Source: Bretschneidera sinensis
Taxonomy: Eukaryota > Streptophyta > Magnoliopsida > Brassicales > Akaniaceae
Direction of reading: 5' to 3'
Assembly: GCA_023935145.1 (NCBI GenBank)
Contig: CM043699.1
Span: forward strand, 125,315,036 to 125,379,035
DNA: 64,000 nt
This document shows, piece after piece, positions 30,773 to 41,879 of this stretch; the stretch's first letter is position 1; each line of letters opens with the position of its first letter. Below the pieces are notes generated by a model. The model was not told the origin of the DNA. It saw only the letters and a list, made by a program, of their open reading frames with translations, and did no database searches. The translations under genes and the position numbers were made by a program.

Positions 30773-32121
30773 CCAAAGCATATCCTTTTGTTTTTATTGT
30801 TTTTTTTATATTTTTTAACTGTTTATTTTTAGTATCTTTTGTTTTCCATTATTACGTTAGTTTTTTTTTTCCAAGGATAATGTGTGCATCCATTCGAGTT
30901 TAGGAGTGTGCTATGAGCCATGCCAGCCCAGCTAGTGCTCCATCACCCAGGTCAGCTCTTTCCATGTTATTCACACATTGGGGACAATATGTCATTTAAG
31001 TTTGGGGGTATGGGAGACACATTCACACACATTTTGTCCATTTTGTTCCATTTTTTTTAGTAAAAGATAAATGCATGTTCATATTGTTTTGAAATTTTGG
31101 TTGTTCTAAACAAATATAGTGACATGATTTCATTAGTAAACTTAAAATCTTGAACACATGATCTGATAATAGAGTTTTAAAGTGAGTTACTTACTTTAGG
31201 CATTTAAGAATTCACATGTTTGATCTAATCTGACACAAGCACATTAGCACATAATTGTGTGAGGTATGACATATGATTTTAATGTGTACATTTCCATAGC
31301 TTAACTAAAACCTGATGACTTGTTAGGTGAATATTTTGGCATAGAAAAGTAGAAGAAAAAAAATTTGCACAAAAATAGGGAAAAAAATGCTCATGATGAT
31401 CATTAATATACTTTCCACTGAGTAACTAGACCTCTTGCCTCAGTAAGCAGTGAGTGTTCACGTCAAAAGGTAGGAATTTTGCTCATAATGATCATTAATA
31501 AACTTTTTGCTAAGTAACTGGACCTCTTGCCTCAGTAAGTAGTGAGTGTTCATGTCAAAAGATGGGAATTTTGCTTGGTAGCATTAAGGCCAGTTTAGTT
31601 TCGTAGCCTTTTTAACTTGAGTTAGTAAGTCCTTAGGGGTGTCTTTACACCTAATGCCCTAAAACCATCTGGTTTGGGAGTCAATGACTAAACACTCGCT
31701 ACATAGGTCAATTATAAAGCTTAAAGGAACTAAACATGGAAAAATCTCATAATAAAAGAAAGAAGGAAATAAAACTATGCCATTATTGTTCATTCTCATA
31801 GGAAATTCGGTGAATCTTGAGACATAGAAACATTCCACATTGAAGTTATTTGAAAGCTTCATTTTTATGTGCTAATTCACTTTACAATTGATTCGGACTT
31901 ATGATACCTTAGCCTGCCTTTTGTAAATAATTAGATTTTAAAAATCCTATTTATTGTGAAGATGGGTTGTATTTAAGCTTACTCCTGAATAAATAACATG
32001 ATTTTGTGTGCAACTTAAATTTTGACACCATGAATAATGGATTTATCTTCGTGTTGTTTATTTTTTTCATTTAGTTTTTAGGTCGTATTGCTAAGGGACT
32101 AGCAATATGTAAGTTTGGGGG
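30773..32121 (+). repeat. 3' noncoding domain and PPT of element A
   Basis: No gene. Contains an internal PPT-like tract aagtttgggggta at 30998-31010 after the 'cattggggacaatatgtc' block, a tandem duplication of the 'gacctcttgcctcagtaag' segment (31425-31570, about 85 bp apart), and the terminal PPT aagtttggggg at 32111-32121 abutting LTR A2. Confidence 0.8.
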
Positions 32122-33437
32122 TGTTATAAGTGCTTAAATATTCGTATTTAAGCCCCTTAATTTACATTTGTTAAGACTCCTACTTGTGTTATTTCACGCT
32201 TTTTTATGTTCTTTCTGTGTTTTCTATGTTTTCTAGGTTTTTGAAGAAAATAGAGCATTATCTATCTTATAGAACAAATCTGGAAAAACTGGAAGCTGCT
32301 TTGTGCGATCGATCAAAGCACCCTGTGATCGAGTGCAACAGCGCTCAAGTGCCCATGCTAGGATCGAGCACACCTGCGCTCGCATGCATAAGAAGAAGGC
32401 TCGAGCGCACCTGCGCTCGAGCGCAGCAGTCTATGATCGAGCGCACACGCACAACAAAGAATAGTAAAATGACAGGACCTGTTTTGGAAAGTAGGAATAG
32501 GGTTTTGTTTTGCAAATTAGGGTTTCCAGATGTCCCTAAACCTTATAAATAGGCTTGTAAACATAGAAAGAGGGAGGAGGATTCGGAGAGAGATCTTGGA
32601 GACAAATTGACAACTCTTCTCCATAGTATTTTCGAGTTTCTTCTTCCCTTTATTTTATTTTATGAAGATGTTTAGCATCAAAACCATGTGTAACTAACTT
32701 CTTAGTAAGGCCTTGATTGAAGCCCTAATTATGTTTACTCAATAATTCAGTATTGGCACCTTTGCGATATTTATGTTGTGATGCTTAACTTGATTAATGT
32801 CTGTTTTTCTTTAAATTCCTCATATGTGTTTACATGATCGACATATGGATGTGGTATGGATTAGTTAGTTGAATCAATTTGGATGACCGAGTCCTAGGTT
32901 TAACAATAGTAACAAAAGAAATCCACGCCGGGTTTTTAGGTTAATCAACATAGGAAACCAGGAGTATATACCATGCCCTAGGTCTCATGTGGTTGTCGAT
33001 TTCCACAGATCTTATGCTCTCTTAAGGAACAACTTAGTATACACCATGTTGAATCCCTTAAGAAAGAAAATAGTTAGAGTATACACCATGCCTAACTCAT
33101 TGCTTAGGGAAATCAATAGCTTAAGGAGTATACGCCATACCCTTAGGTTGGCAAACATTAGGTATTCATGATGTGATTAAAGCATTGGCATATTGTTTTA
33201 TTATGGTAGCATGATTAGTGGTGGATATCAAGTCCCTACGCTTTTATCATTATCGAGTCAAACTCAATATTTATTTCTATCATTTTATATTGCAAAACTA
33301 ATTCTAAAGTGAAATTCACCAATCCCTGTGGAGATGATCTCGCATTTGCACACTATACTGCTATATTGACCTTGTGCACTTGCAAGTAAAACTGTTCAAT
33401 TATTTGCTTATTAATTTAGGTAGATTTTTGCACAACA
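32122..33437 (+). repeat. LTR A2 (3' LTR of element A)
   Basis: 1316 bp, TGTTATAAGTGCTTAAATATT to TTTTGCACAACA, followed by CCTAG. Array at 32303-32455, TATA TTATAAAT at 32543-32550. It shares with A1 even the 'ggaaagtagg.atagggtttt' transcript start region. Confidence 0.9.
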
Positions 33438-33442
33438 CCTAG

Positions 33443-33518
33443 CTAATTTTGCCTTGTTGCTCTATATCTTTCTGGTTTCTTCAAGTGAGTTTTGTCCCTC
33501 AACTTTCTTCTTGTAACA
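33443..33518 (-). repeat. Element D 3' LTR, inner part
   Basis: 76 bp matching 38295-38364 (ttgctctatatctttctgg, gtccctcaactttcttc), ending TTGTAACA. On the minus strand this is the LTR start, TGTTACAAG, preceded by a purine-rich tract at 33519-33535 (AATGGGGAAATTAT). Confidence 0.85.
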
Positions 33519-34720
33519 ATAATTTCCCCATTTAGAGATACCTTTTCCTTAAGGTGCAAGTGTTGTACAGTACTAGCATATTCCTAATAAGCTTCTTCTA
33601 ATTGAAGGTGATCCCATTGGACTAAGTTTTGGGGCACCCACTTATCTTTTTGTAATACTTCTCTTTCATCCAAAATAGGAATTGTATGGTAAATGGGGTA
33701 AAAGCTAGAGTAGTATATAGGGAGAGGAGATAGTGTAATGGAGCAACCTTTGAAAGGCTTAAATAGTGAAATGTGGAAGATTAGGTGTAGTCTGCAACCA
33801 TCTAAAATCTAGAGTCTGTAGGTAACTTGCCCTATTATTTCTAGAATAGTAAAGGAGCCAAAGTATCTTTTGCCTAATTTATAAGAAATCCTTGCTGCTA
33901 CTGAATGTTGTCTGTATGATTGTAACTTAAGGAGGACCAAGTCACCCACTTGAAACTATAAGTCAGTTCTATTATAGTCAGCTTGTTGTTTCATTCTTTG
34001 TTGAGCCTTAAGTAAGTGATCTTTGACTCTATATAGAATGTCTTCTCTGGAACTTAAGGTATAATCAACAGCTTCAATGGGATATATACCTCTACTGTAA
34101 GCAAGGATAGTTGGTGGGAGTTTTCCATACACAATTTCAAAAAGGAGTAAATACCTAGGCGAATTAAAAATTGATGTTGCAATGAAACTTAGCACAGGCT
34201 AAGTAAATAGAGCACAAGTTTGGTTAATCTGCAACAAATGATATCAAAAAAGTTTCAAGCATCTTTTGACAACTTTTGTTTGTCCATCCGTTTGTGGATG
34301 ATAGAAAGTGCTTATCTTTAATTGAGCACCTTGTAGCCTGAAGAGTTTTCTCCATAATTAATTGGTGAATAGAGGATCTCTATCACTGACTATATATTTT
34401 GGGATGCCATGCAGTTTGTAGACATTGTTCATGAAGATTGTGGCAACTTTGCTTCTTGTAAAGTTAGGACTGAGAGAAGCAAAGTGTGCAAACTTGCTAA
34501 GCCTGCCTACTTCCACATATATAGCTATGAAGACATGAGAGGGTGGTAGATGAGTGATGAAGTCCAATGAGATTTCTTCCCAAATCTGCTCTAAAACTAG
34601 CAGGGGTTGTAACAAGCTATAAGGTTTGATATTAAGTGTCTTCACCTGCTGACAAGTAGTGCACTGAGTAACATCATTTTTTATACCTTTCCAATGAAAA
34701 CTAGCAGATGGTCTCATATA
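33519..34720 (-). pseudogene. Integrase of element D
   Basis: Integrase inserts the cDNA into the genome. On the minus strand: the HHCC zinc end (CTTCQQVK at about 34660), core with ISLDFITHLPPS (first catalytic D, about 34570) and VSDRDPLFTN (second D, about 34375), then after a stop the PRYLLLFEIVYGKLPP segment (34145-34110) and a C-terminal tail (DHLLKAQQRMKQQADYNR). The tail to 33519 keeps a VTYRL-like and a HLIFHISLFKP-like stretch. The third acidic catalytic residue falls in a damaged part that I cannot read. Stops at several points. Confidence 0.85.
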
Positions 34721-34919
34721 AGTCTTTAAAATGCCAGCATGACCACTTGATGGAGTTGTGTGTCATTCAGTAATGAAGTGGATCTTCAAGCAGGAATTTC
34801 TTTCCACAAAGAATTTCTCTTGGTGGTAAAGTATGCCATCTTTCACAGTCCAGTATGGATGCTGTTGAGGTTCCTTGGTTCAATTTTGTTGTAAACAAAT
34901 TATGTTAGTGTCTTCTTGG

Positions 34920-35400
34920 TGCTATTTCCTAAGATCATCTAGGAATTTAAAAATAAGCATTGAGAGTTCTAAATAGGTTGCCATCTCATTGTCACCTAGT
35001 AGCCTTGATAGAGAATCTTCAACTTTGTTGTTTCTTCTTAGGTTATATAGGATTTCATAAGAGAATCCTAACAACTTACTAAGGTAATACTGTTTCTCAG
35101 GAGTTTGAATGGTCTGGTGCATTAAGTACTTAAGGCTTCTAAGGCCAGTTTTAATAAAGAATTTGGAACCCAAGAGATATTATCTCCATTTCTTCACAGT
35201 AGTAGTAATATCATACAATTCTCTGATGTAGGCAGATTGTAGTTGAATTCTTGAACCCATCTTTTTGCTGAAAAAGGATTTAGGATGAGGGGGCTATAAA
35301 GAACTGCTCTAATACCAGAGCCACTAGCATTTGTCTCCAAAGTGAATGGCCTAGAAAAATCAAGCAAACTGAGAACAGGAGTAGAAGTCATGGCCTATTT
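34920..35400 (-). pseudogene. RNase H of element D
   Basis: 35391-35194 reads TPVLSLLDFSRPFTLETNAS, where the catalytic DASG is NASG. 35173-34922 reads FFIKTGLRSLKYLMHQ, YNLRRNNKVEDSLSRL. Two pieces in different frames. It lies between RT and integrase, as in Ty3 elements. Confidence 0.85.
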
Positions 35401-35559
35401 CAACAACAAAAATGCTTCTTGTAGTGTAGTGATCCATTGGAAAGAATCTTTATTCAATAGATTAGTTAAGAGACTACCAAGACTTGCATATCCCTTTACA
35501 AATTTTCTATAATAACCTAAGAAGCCTCTCATTTGCTTGACAGAAGTAGGTTCAAGCTA

Positions 35560-36400
35560 GTCAATCATTACCTAAATCTTTAACTGATCAGGTTCTACAC
35601 CTTGTAAGCTAATGATGTGGCCCAAGTATTTTAATGAGTGCTTGGAAAAAGATATTTTCTTAATTGAGCATATAGGGTTTGTTGTTGGAGACACTAAAGG
35701 ACTAATCTCAAGTGGTGTACATGGTCCTCTAGGCATTTGTTGTAGATCAAGATATCATCAAAGAAGATGATTACAAATCTTCTTAAGAATGGTGTGAAGA
35801 TCTGATTCATAATAGCTTGGATATAGCTGGGGCTTTTGTCAATCCAAATGGCATTACCAAGAACTCATAGTGACCTTGGTGAGTTCTGAAGGAAGTCTTA
35901 GCAATGTCTTCTTCTCTCATTTTGACATGATGGTATCCAATTCTAAGATCCAACGTGGAAAATAGTATAGCACCATATAGTTCATCCCTTAATTCATCAA
36001 CAATAGGTATATGAAATTTATCCTTTATAGTCAGAGTATTCAAAGCTCTATAATCCACACAGAGCCTCCAATTATTATCCTCCTTCTTGACTAACAAAAC
36101 AAGTGAACTGTAGACTAGTGTTGGGTTGAATTACACTTTTTTCAAGCATATTACTAATCAATTTTTCCATCTTAGTTTTTTGATAGTGAAGGTATCTATA
36201 AGGCCTTACATTGAAAAGTTTGGCATAGGGCTCTAAGGTGATCTTGTGGTTAGTGTCTCTTAGTGGTGGTAAGGCAGATGGAACAGTGAAAACAATATTG
36301 AATTCTTGAAGTAAATTTGATATGTCAAGATATTCCAAGTGGTTATTAGGATTTAATGGTTCCAGATCTTGGTTTTCAACATGCTTAGACATTAAAAGAA
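35560..36400 (-). pseudogene. Reverse transcriptase of element D
   Basis: On the minus strand: LEPYAKLFNVRPYRYLHYQK (about 36230-36170), [17 protein letters not shown] (36090-36040), then [40 protein letters not shown], and the catalytic box as FFDDILIYN at about 35775-35745, where FxDD-type residues are kept. A stop cuts the frame before the box and a frame change follows the LCVDYR half. Synthesises cDNA in the particle; dead here. Confidence 0.9.
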
Positions 36401-37900
36401 AACAAGAATCTAACCTACCATGCTTAGATAGTTTTGTAAAAGAGCTACAAGAAATGTGTTCAACTATTACCTCTTGATCTATTTCAGGTGCACACTATTG
36501 TCTTTCCATGAAAAATCCACAGTAAGAGCATTATAATCTGCTGCGATAGATCATAGTTCTTGTAAGCATTGTACTCCCAAGATGAGGTCTGCTCTTTTGG
36601 GAAAGATCACAAAGAAATATGTTGTGTAGACATCTCCTTAAATGGAGACTGAGATGTGCTCATATACTCCAATACAGGTCAAGTATTCACCATTGTCTAC
36701 TTGAACCTTAAAGTGAGATGATTGAGTGATCGAAAATTCGAGAAAATGAGCTATCATTTCTTAAATGAAGTTATGAGTACTGCCTCCATCAATCAAGACT
36801 TAAACTACATGATTCCTGGTACAGATTAGGAGCCTTAATGTCTTTTGGGTCTTATAATGAATGATGGAATGCAAAGATATCTTAGGGATCTGATCTTTAT
36901 CTAGACTAGTAAAATGGTTAAAGAACTCCTTATCCTGGTTTTCTTGTTCATCTCCTTCCAAGAATAGTAAAGAACTATTTGCTTTGCACTTATGTCCTGG
37001 ATGAAATTTCTCCTTATAGTTAAAGCAGATACCTCTTCTCTCTTCTAGTTTGCATTTATTGAGGAGAAAATCTTTTCATAAGAAGCCTTTGAAATAGTGG
37101 AGCTTATGGTCTTGCTGTAAGAGATTGAGAACTCCAATTGATACCACTAGTATGTGGACTTGAATATGAAAGCTTGGAACCAAATTTGGATTACTAAGGC
37201 TTTGAAGAACCTCTAATATGTCCTCATCTACCTTCTTGCAATCTTTCTAACCCTACAACATGATGGAAGTCAAGAGGTCTATAAGCAACAACCTCATTTT
37301 TAATGTTAGGCTTTAAACTAGAAATGAAGCAGTTCAGCAAGAACTGATCAGAAAGACCATTGAAATTGCTGGATAATGCTTCAAACTTTGCTTGATATTC
37401 GAGGCCAGTACCCTCTTGGAAGAGTTTAGTCAGTGCACCCTAATAGATAAAAGAACCAAATCTTGATTGTATTGCCTTTACAAAATGAGGCTAAAACTGG
37501 ATCATTTTGTTGTGCTGAGTCCACTGGAACCAAATTGAAGTTAGACCTTCCAGATGGAATGATGTCAGTGGAAGAATTATTCAGCCTGAAAGAGATAATC
37601 CAAAGGGTCTCATTCTTTAAATCTTGGTAGTTCAATCTTGACATTTCTAAAGTTGGAGAGTTTATTTTATTTTTATTTTTTTTACTGAGGAAGTTCTTGA
37701 TCTGGAGGGGTGTGTGTTCATCATGGGAATGCTGCATCTTTAAAGACTCTATTTCTTGTTAGAGAGATTTGGTGGTAGCCCCAATTTCATCTTGGATGTA
37801 CTTCCCAATTCTTTCCCAAGAGAAGTCACCTTTGTCAACTTTGGAGCACAACCATGATGCCATTGCTATTGATAAAAAACTGAACAATAAAAGCACCAAA
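36401..37900 (-). pseudogene. Gag and protease of element D
   Basis: From 37862 downwards the gag reads MASWLCSKVDKGDFSWERIG, a Gln/His-rich middle, then YQAKFEALSSNFNGLSDQFL, NCFISSLKPNIKNEVVAYRP (about 37405-37280), the typical gag core end of chromovirus-like Ty3 elements. The protease site appears as VLIDGGSTHNFI near 36800, with DGG for the usual DSG. The stretch between has stops. In the 36530-36620 part an LGVQCLQEL-like segment corresponds to the protease C-terminus. Directly upstream is the 5' LTR at 37901. Confidence 0.75.
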
Positions 37901-38364
37901 TGTTGGAGGAGTGTGGAGGAAAGAAGTGTTTTGGTGTTGGTGTGAGGGTTCTGGATAGAAATTAATGAGAGGTAAAGTTTTGTTTCGAGCACAAGATAAG
38001 CTCCTTAATGAGTTTATTGATTTCTTCCCTTCAATCTTACAATTTAGAGCTATATATAGCTCTTTACAAGTGAGCACACAATAATACAATAAAGGTGAAA
38101 TATACTAGATCAAGAAGCTAACTAACTAACTTCTAGCTAAGCTTCTAAAAACTTCTTATACTTTTTGTCTAATTCTAGTTGTTAGCCTTACCTTTTTGAT
38201 TTACTACTCTAAAGCTTCTTTGGATAACCCCCTAGCTTTACTAGTCATTCCCTAAACCTCACTGGAAATCAGAACTGCTTCTTCTTAGCTAGTTCTGTCT
38301 TGCTGCTCCATATCTTTTTGGTTTCTTTAAGTGAGTTTAGTCCCTCAGCTTTCTTTTCATAACA
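37901..38364 (-). repeat. Element D 5' LTR
   Basis: 464 bp, plus strand TGTTGGAGGAGTGTGG to TTTTCATAACA. The adjoining internal sequence on the minus strand is TTTGGTGCTTTTATTG, a possible PBS that I cannot assign to a tRNA with confidence. Confidence 0.9.
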
Positions 38365-39184
38365 TTACTTATTATCTCTAAGGTCTACCTCTATGTCACC
38401 ATTTATGAGAAATCCATATCTCTTTAGAGCCTTGAGTATTCTACTAAATCTACGAATTGGTTGAATATTAGGAAGATCTAATGGTTCAGGTTCCTAAATT
38501 TGAACAGTATTAGCTTGTGGTTCTTATGACACACCATCAAGTTTTATCTTCCTCTTATTGCTCTCTTATAGTATAAACTCTTTTTCTAGAAAGGTTTCAT
38601 ATTTGGAAACAAACACATTTTGTTATTGAGGATGATAGAAATAATATCCTAAACTTTCTTGAGGATATCCCACAAACCTACATTTATCAGACCTAGTTTC
38701 AAACTTGTATGTATGTAACTTCTTTAAATAGATGGGGCAACCCAAATCTTAACGTGTTTAAGATTAGGTTTCCTCCCTTTTCATATCTTATATGGTATTT
38801 TAGGTACTTCCTCTGAGGGAACCTTGTTTAATAAGTATGTGGCGGTTAGGATAACATATCCCTAAGAAGATATAGAAAAATCAATGTAATTCATCACAAA
38901 TCGTATCATATCCAATACTACACGATTATAGGAGGAGTTCATTAAAAGAGAATCTCATTCTCTTTAAGATAATTGAGAAAATCGTTTGCCTCTTCGATCA
39001 GACCAAAAAGCTTCAATACCTTTCCAAGTTTGCTTTTCGACTTTTCTTGTGAATTCTTTGAGCTTTTCAAATGATTTAAATTTGTACTTCATTAAGTACG
39101 CATACCCATACCTAGAGTGATCATGGGTAAAGGTAATGAAGTAGGAGTAACCTCCTCTAGAATTAACTGTTAGGGGCCCATTAA
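38365..39184 (-). pseudogene. Copia integrase end and linker of element Z
   Basis: On the minus strand from 39181: GPLTVNSRGGYSYFITFTHD (integrase core start), RYGYAYLMKYKFKSFEKLKE, KQTWKGIEAFWSDRRGKR (the usual SDRGGE is damaged), then NRVVLDMIRFVMNYIDF, TATYLLNKVPSEEVPK, PYKI.KGRKPNLKHVKIW, and the linker KRYGFLINGDIEVDLRDN ending at the D insertion. Stops and at least one deletion (between SDRRGKR and NRVVLDM) are present. Together with 9107-10685 this identifies Z as a SIRE-like or related copia. Confidence 0.85.
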
Positions 39185-39303
39185 TGTATTTCCTAGCTCA
39201 CATTAATGACTTGATTCGAGACAAACCTAAACTCCAAGAATTGTTGTAAGAAAATAACAAGAAGAGAGAAGAGAAATTCAAGATTTATGATTTAATGTCC
39301 AAG
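39185..39303 (-). repeat. E-type LTR fragment
   Basis: tgtatttcctagctcacatt, 'aatgacttgattcgag', 'ctaaactccaagaatt' and 'gaagagagaagaga' align with the first 120 bp of the E LTRs (6931 and 8311). Cut at about 39303 by the truncated LTR of element C. Confidence 0.75.
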
Positions 39304-40294
39304 TACATACTAGCTGTCACGGTATTTATTTTCAACATATACCAGCTGTCACGGATTTTATTTATTTCTAGCATATACCGACTGTCACGGTTTTCCTTTA
39401 TTTCCAGCATATACCGGCTGTCACAGTTTTTCAATTAGACCGACCCCTTCCTGGTTCTTTTATTTCATGCATATGCATATGAACAATGATATGAAATATG
39501 CATATGAACAATAATATAAAAACAAACATGAATTCAAATATTTAATTTAGCTATTCTGATTATTCTCGAATTTTTATTTGAAAAATTTCACAAAATTCCT
39601 CTCCTCATAAATCACATCAAATCATCAATCATAGCTTGTCAAGATCCACTAAATTTCATCTCCTCATAAATTGTATCAAAACATCAACTATAACTCATCA
39701 AGAATTTCACTTATCACTTTTATTATTAAATCAACTTATTATTCCAAAAATATTATTTCTCATAGAATAGTTCTCTATGCATCCACTATTCCTATCACAC
39801 CTATCAACCAATTTTTATCTATCACCAAAGCATAAGTTAATAATTTATTCTAATTTTATCACTAGATGTTTCATATTTATCTTGATTACTATAAGTAAAT
39901 CTAACTCACCACGTAGCACTTAGAGTTATCTGTGGATCACCTCCTTGTCTTTCCTGCTCCTCTCAGTAATTTCTCCCGATTGTCGATCGTCAACACCTAA
40001 CATAATATTTATATTAAAATTTCTAATTTATTCTTCAATTCTTCCATAATTCACACCCTTTGAAAATTTTCACTTTGAATTTCGGGGAACTTCATGTATG
40101 CTAAATTTCAAAAATAAACTTCATGTTAGTACCTTTTGTTTTTCTTAGAGCTTCCCGTGGTTCTCTGTAAAATTCTCCTGTAAACTCTTCAAAATTTTGC
40201 TCTTTCTTTCGGTCCCCAAGTGTTTAGAGAAATAGAGTGGTTTGAATTGTAAAAGGAAGAAACCAAACAAGATTTGGAAAGTAATAAACTAAAG

Positions 40295-40355
<61 letters not shown>

Positions 40356-40718
40356 CATACTAAAATTTACTCTCAGCCACAGACCTTTACTCTCTTATTG
40401 TTGCCACGAACATGTAAAGTGTCTTACATGCACCACTCAACTTTTCTTCTAGCAGCTAGTGGCAACACCTGTTGCCACATTTTTTGTGTGTGTTTTTCTT
40501 TTTCTTTTTTTTTAAAAAAGACTAAACTTTTTTTTTCTTTTTGTTTTTCATTTTCTTTGCAACTACGCCCCCACGCATCCATTTTTTTTCAAAAGAATTA
40601 TTTATTCAATACTAAATCCTTTATATATATATATATATATATATACACATTATTTTAATTTCACGTCATATTTATTAAATTATTTCTTTATCCTTACCTT
40701 ACGAATACGGGTATTACA
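39304..40718 (-). repeat. 3' LTR of element C (truncated)
   Basis: Minus strand start TGTAATACCCGTATTCGTAA at 40718. Aligns with 45830-47552. The left end is lost at 39304, within a four-copy repeat of 'atataccggctgtcacgg' (39305-39440). Holds a TA microsatellite (40299-40352) and a second one (40622-40646). Confidence 0.85.
40299..40352. repeat. TA microsatellite
   Basis: About 26 uninterrupted TA units in the C 3' LTR. In the sister LTR the matching run (46769-46810) is where plastid DNA is inserted. Confidence 0.9.
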
Positions 40719-41600
40719 ATTCTACCCACTTTATAAAAATTTTGTCCCCGAAGTTTCTTTACCTAATCAAGAAAGCAATTATTAATAATATTTCTTCATG
40801 GTTGCCTCATGCTTTTATGTAATCTCTTCAACATCCTTATTCCGCGACAGAACTTGAACTAATGAAATTATTTTATTATACAAGACTTATTCTTTTTTGT
40901 CTAAAATTATCATTGGTACTTGTATAAAAGTCAAATCTTTCTGAATTTCTATAGCATGGCTCAAAATATTATGAGATTTATCAAGTAAGCGCTTTCGTAA
41001 AAGTAAAATATGGAATATGTTATGTCACTGCTTCAACTCTGGAGGCAAATCCAAGCTATTCACAACTAGCCAAACTTTCTCAATAACCTAATTGGGTCTC
41101 ACTTACCTCAAACTCAACTTTCTTTTCTTTTTGATCCTCAACACACCTTTTTGTGGAGATATTTTTAATTACACCCAATCACCTACTTGAAATTCCAGAA
41201 GTCTTCTTTTATTATCAGCACAGCTATTCGGTATACTCTGTACTGTTTTACGGTTCTCTCTAACCAATTTGATCGTCTAAGTTGTTAACTCAATAATTGA
41301 TGGACCAGATATATTTCTCTATTCCATTTCTTCCCAACATATAGAAGTTCTACACCTCCTACCATACAATGTCTCAATCGGTGCTATCCCAATACTAGTT
41401 TGATACTGATTATTATAAGCAATTTCAATCAATGGCATGTAAGTATCCCAACTTACGAAGAAACTCATCACATTTGCCCTTAACATATCTTCTAGTACGT
41501 TAATAATCCTTTCTGTCTGAGCATGAAAAACTGTGTACCCGTGGCTTTCTGAAAGTCTCTCCAAAACTAAGATATAAATCTAGCATCTCTATTTTACACT
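40719..41600 (-). pseudogene. Integrase end of element C
   Basis: 41564-41319 reads MERLSESHGYTVFHAQTERI, INVLEDMLRANV, YMPLIEIAYNNQYQTSIGIA, PIETLYGRRCRT: the end of the Ty3 integrase core, with the catalytic E region altered (usual GQSERTIQ is FHAQTERI). Downstream to 40719 is the C-terminal domain in broken frames. Much of the N-terminal integrase (41600-41880) is unreadable. Confidence 0.8.
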
Positions 41601-41879
41601 ATGCTTAATAGTGCTCCATGCATCCTCACAATCTCAACTACACCCCTCTTCAATCCTGACCACCAGAAATAATGTCTCAATCCTCTATACATCTTATTGT
41701 TACTCTGGTGCATCAAATATACACCATCATGTACCTTTCTCAATATCTTCTTTCTCAACTTCGCATCATTGGGAACACAAATTCATTTTCCAATACCAAA
41801 ATACCCTCATTTCAAATTTTTGAACTCATAATGCTTTCTAGTAAACACTCAATGCTTAATCTTTTCTATCTCTTCATCT

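Larger units (their letters stand above)
11075..33437 (+). mobile_element. Athila-like element A (22.4 kb with nested insertions)
   Basis: LTR A1 at 11075-12360 and A2 at 32122-33437 are direct repeats of about 1.3 kb with TG/CA ends and a perfect 5-bp target duplication. Own sequence: tRNA-Asp-type PBS, gag (12595-14060), protease (14178-15175), a palindrome-containing leader, accessory ORF2 (16008-16433, resuming 27253-27832 and 29267-29356), and a 3' domain with PPT. Foreign sequence: compound element B, solo LTR F2 and solo LTR G. No RT, RNase H or integrase is detectable, so the element needed a partner in trans. Without the inserts it would be about 8.8 kb. Confidence 0.85.
10686..38364 (-). 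mobile_element. Ty3 element D, inserted in copia Z and itself split by A
   Basis: The right LTR is 37901-38364. The left LTR is 10686-11074 plus 33443-33518. Rejoined, the left LTR is 465 bp against 464 bp on the right, and the two halves align with the same sequence. The internal domain (33519-37900) reads on the minus strand as gag, protease, RT, RNase H and integrase. All domains carry stops. Its insertion point is inside the copia pol of Z. Gag and pol style suggests a chromovirus-like lineage, but no clear chromodomain was found in the short tail near 33520-33950. Confidence 0.85.
8570..39184 (-). mobile_element. Ty1/copia element Z, split by element D
   Basis: Minus strand. The integrase end and linker are at 39181-38365. 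RT and RNase H resume at 10685 and run to about 9250, with PPT and 3' LTR at 9106-8570. The interruption is the whole of element D (10686-38364). The protein reading passes from a KRYGFLINGD-like linker on one side to the NEPTNYEEVMSDIDYEKWLEAM segment on the other, which are neighbours in intact copia polyproteins. The 5' end (gag, protease, 5' LTR) is missing: at 39185 the element is cut by an E-type LTR fragment and then element C. Confidence 0.8.

Noticed and set aside
10681..38369. Exact target duplication for element D
   Set aside because: ttcat and ttact agree at only three of five places; kept as probable but not claimed as exact.
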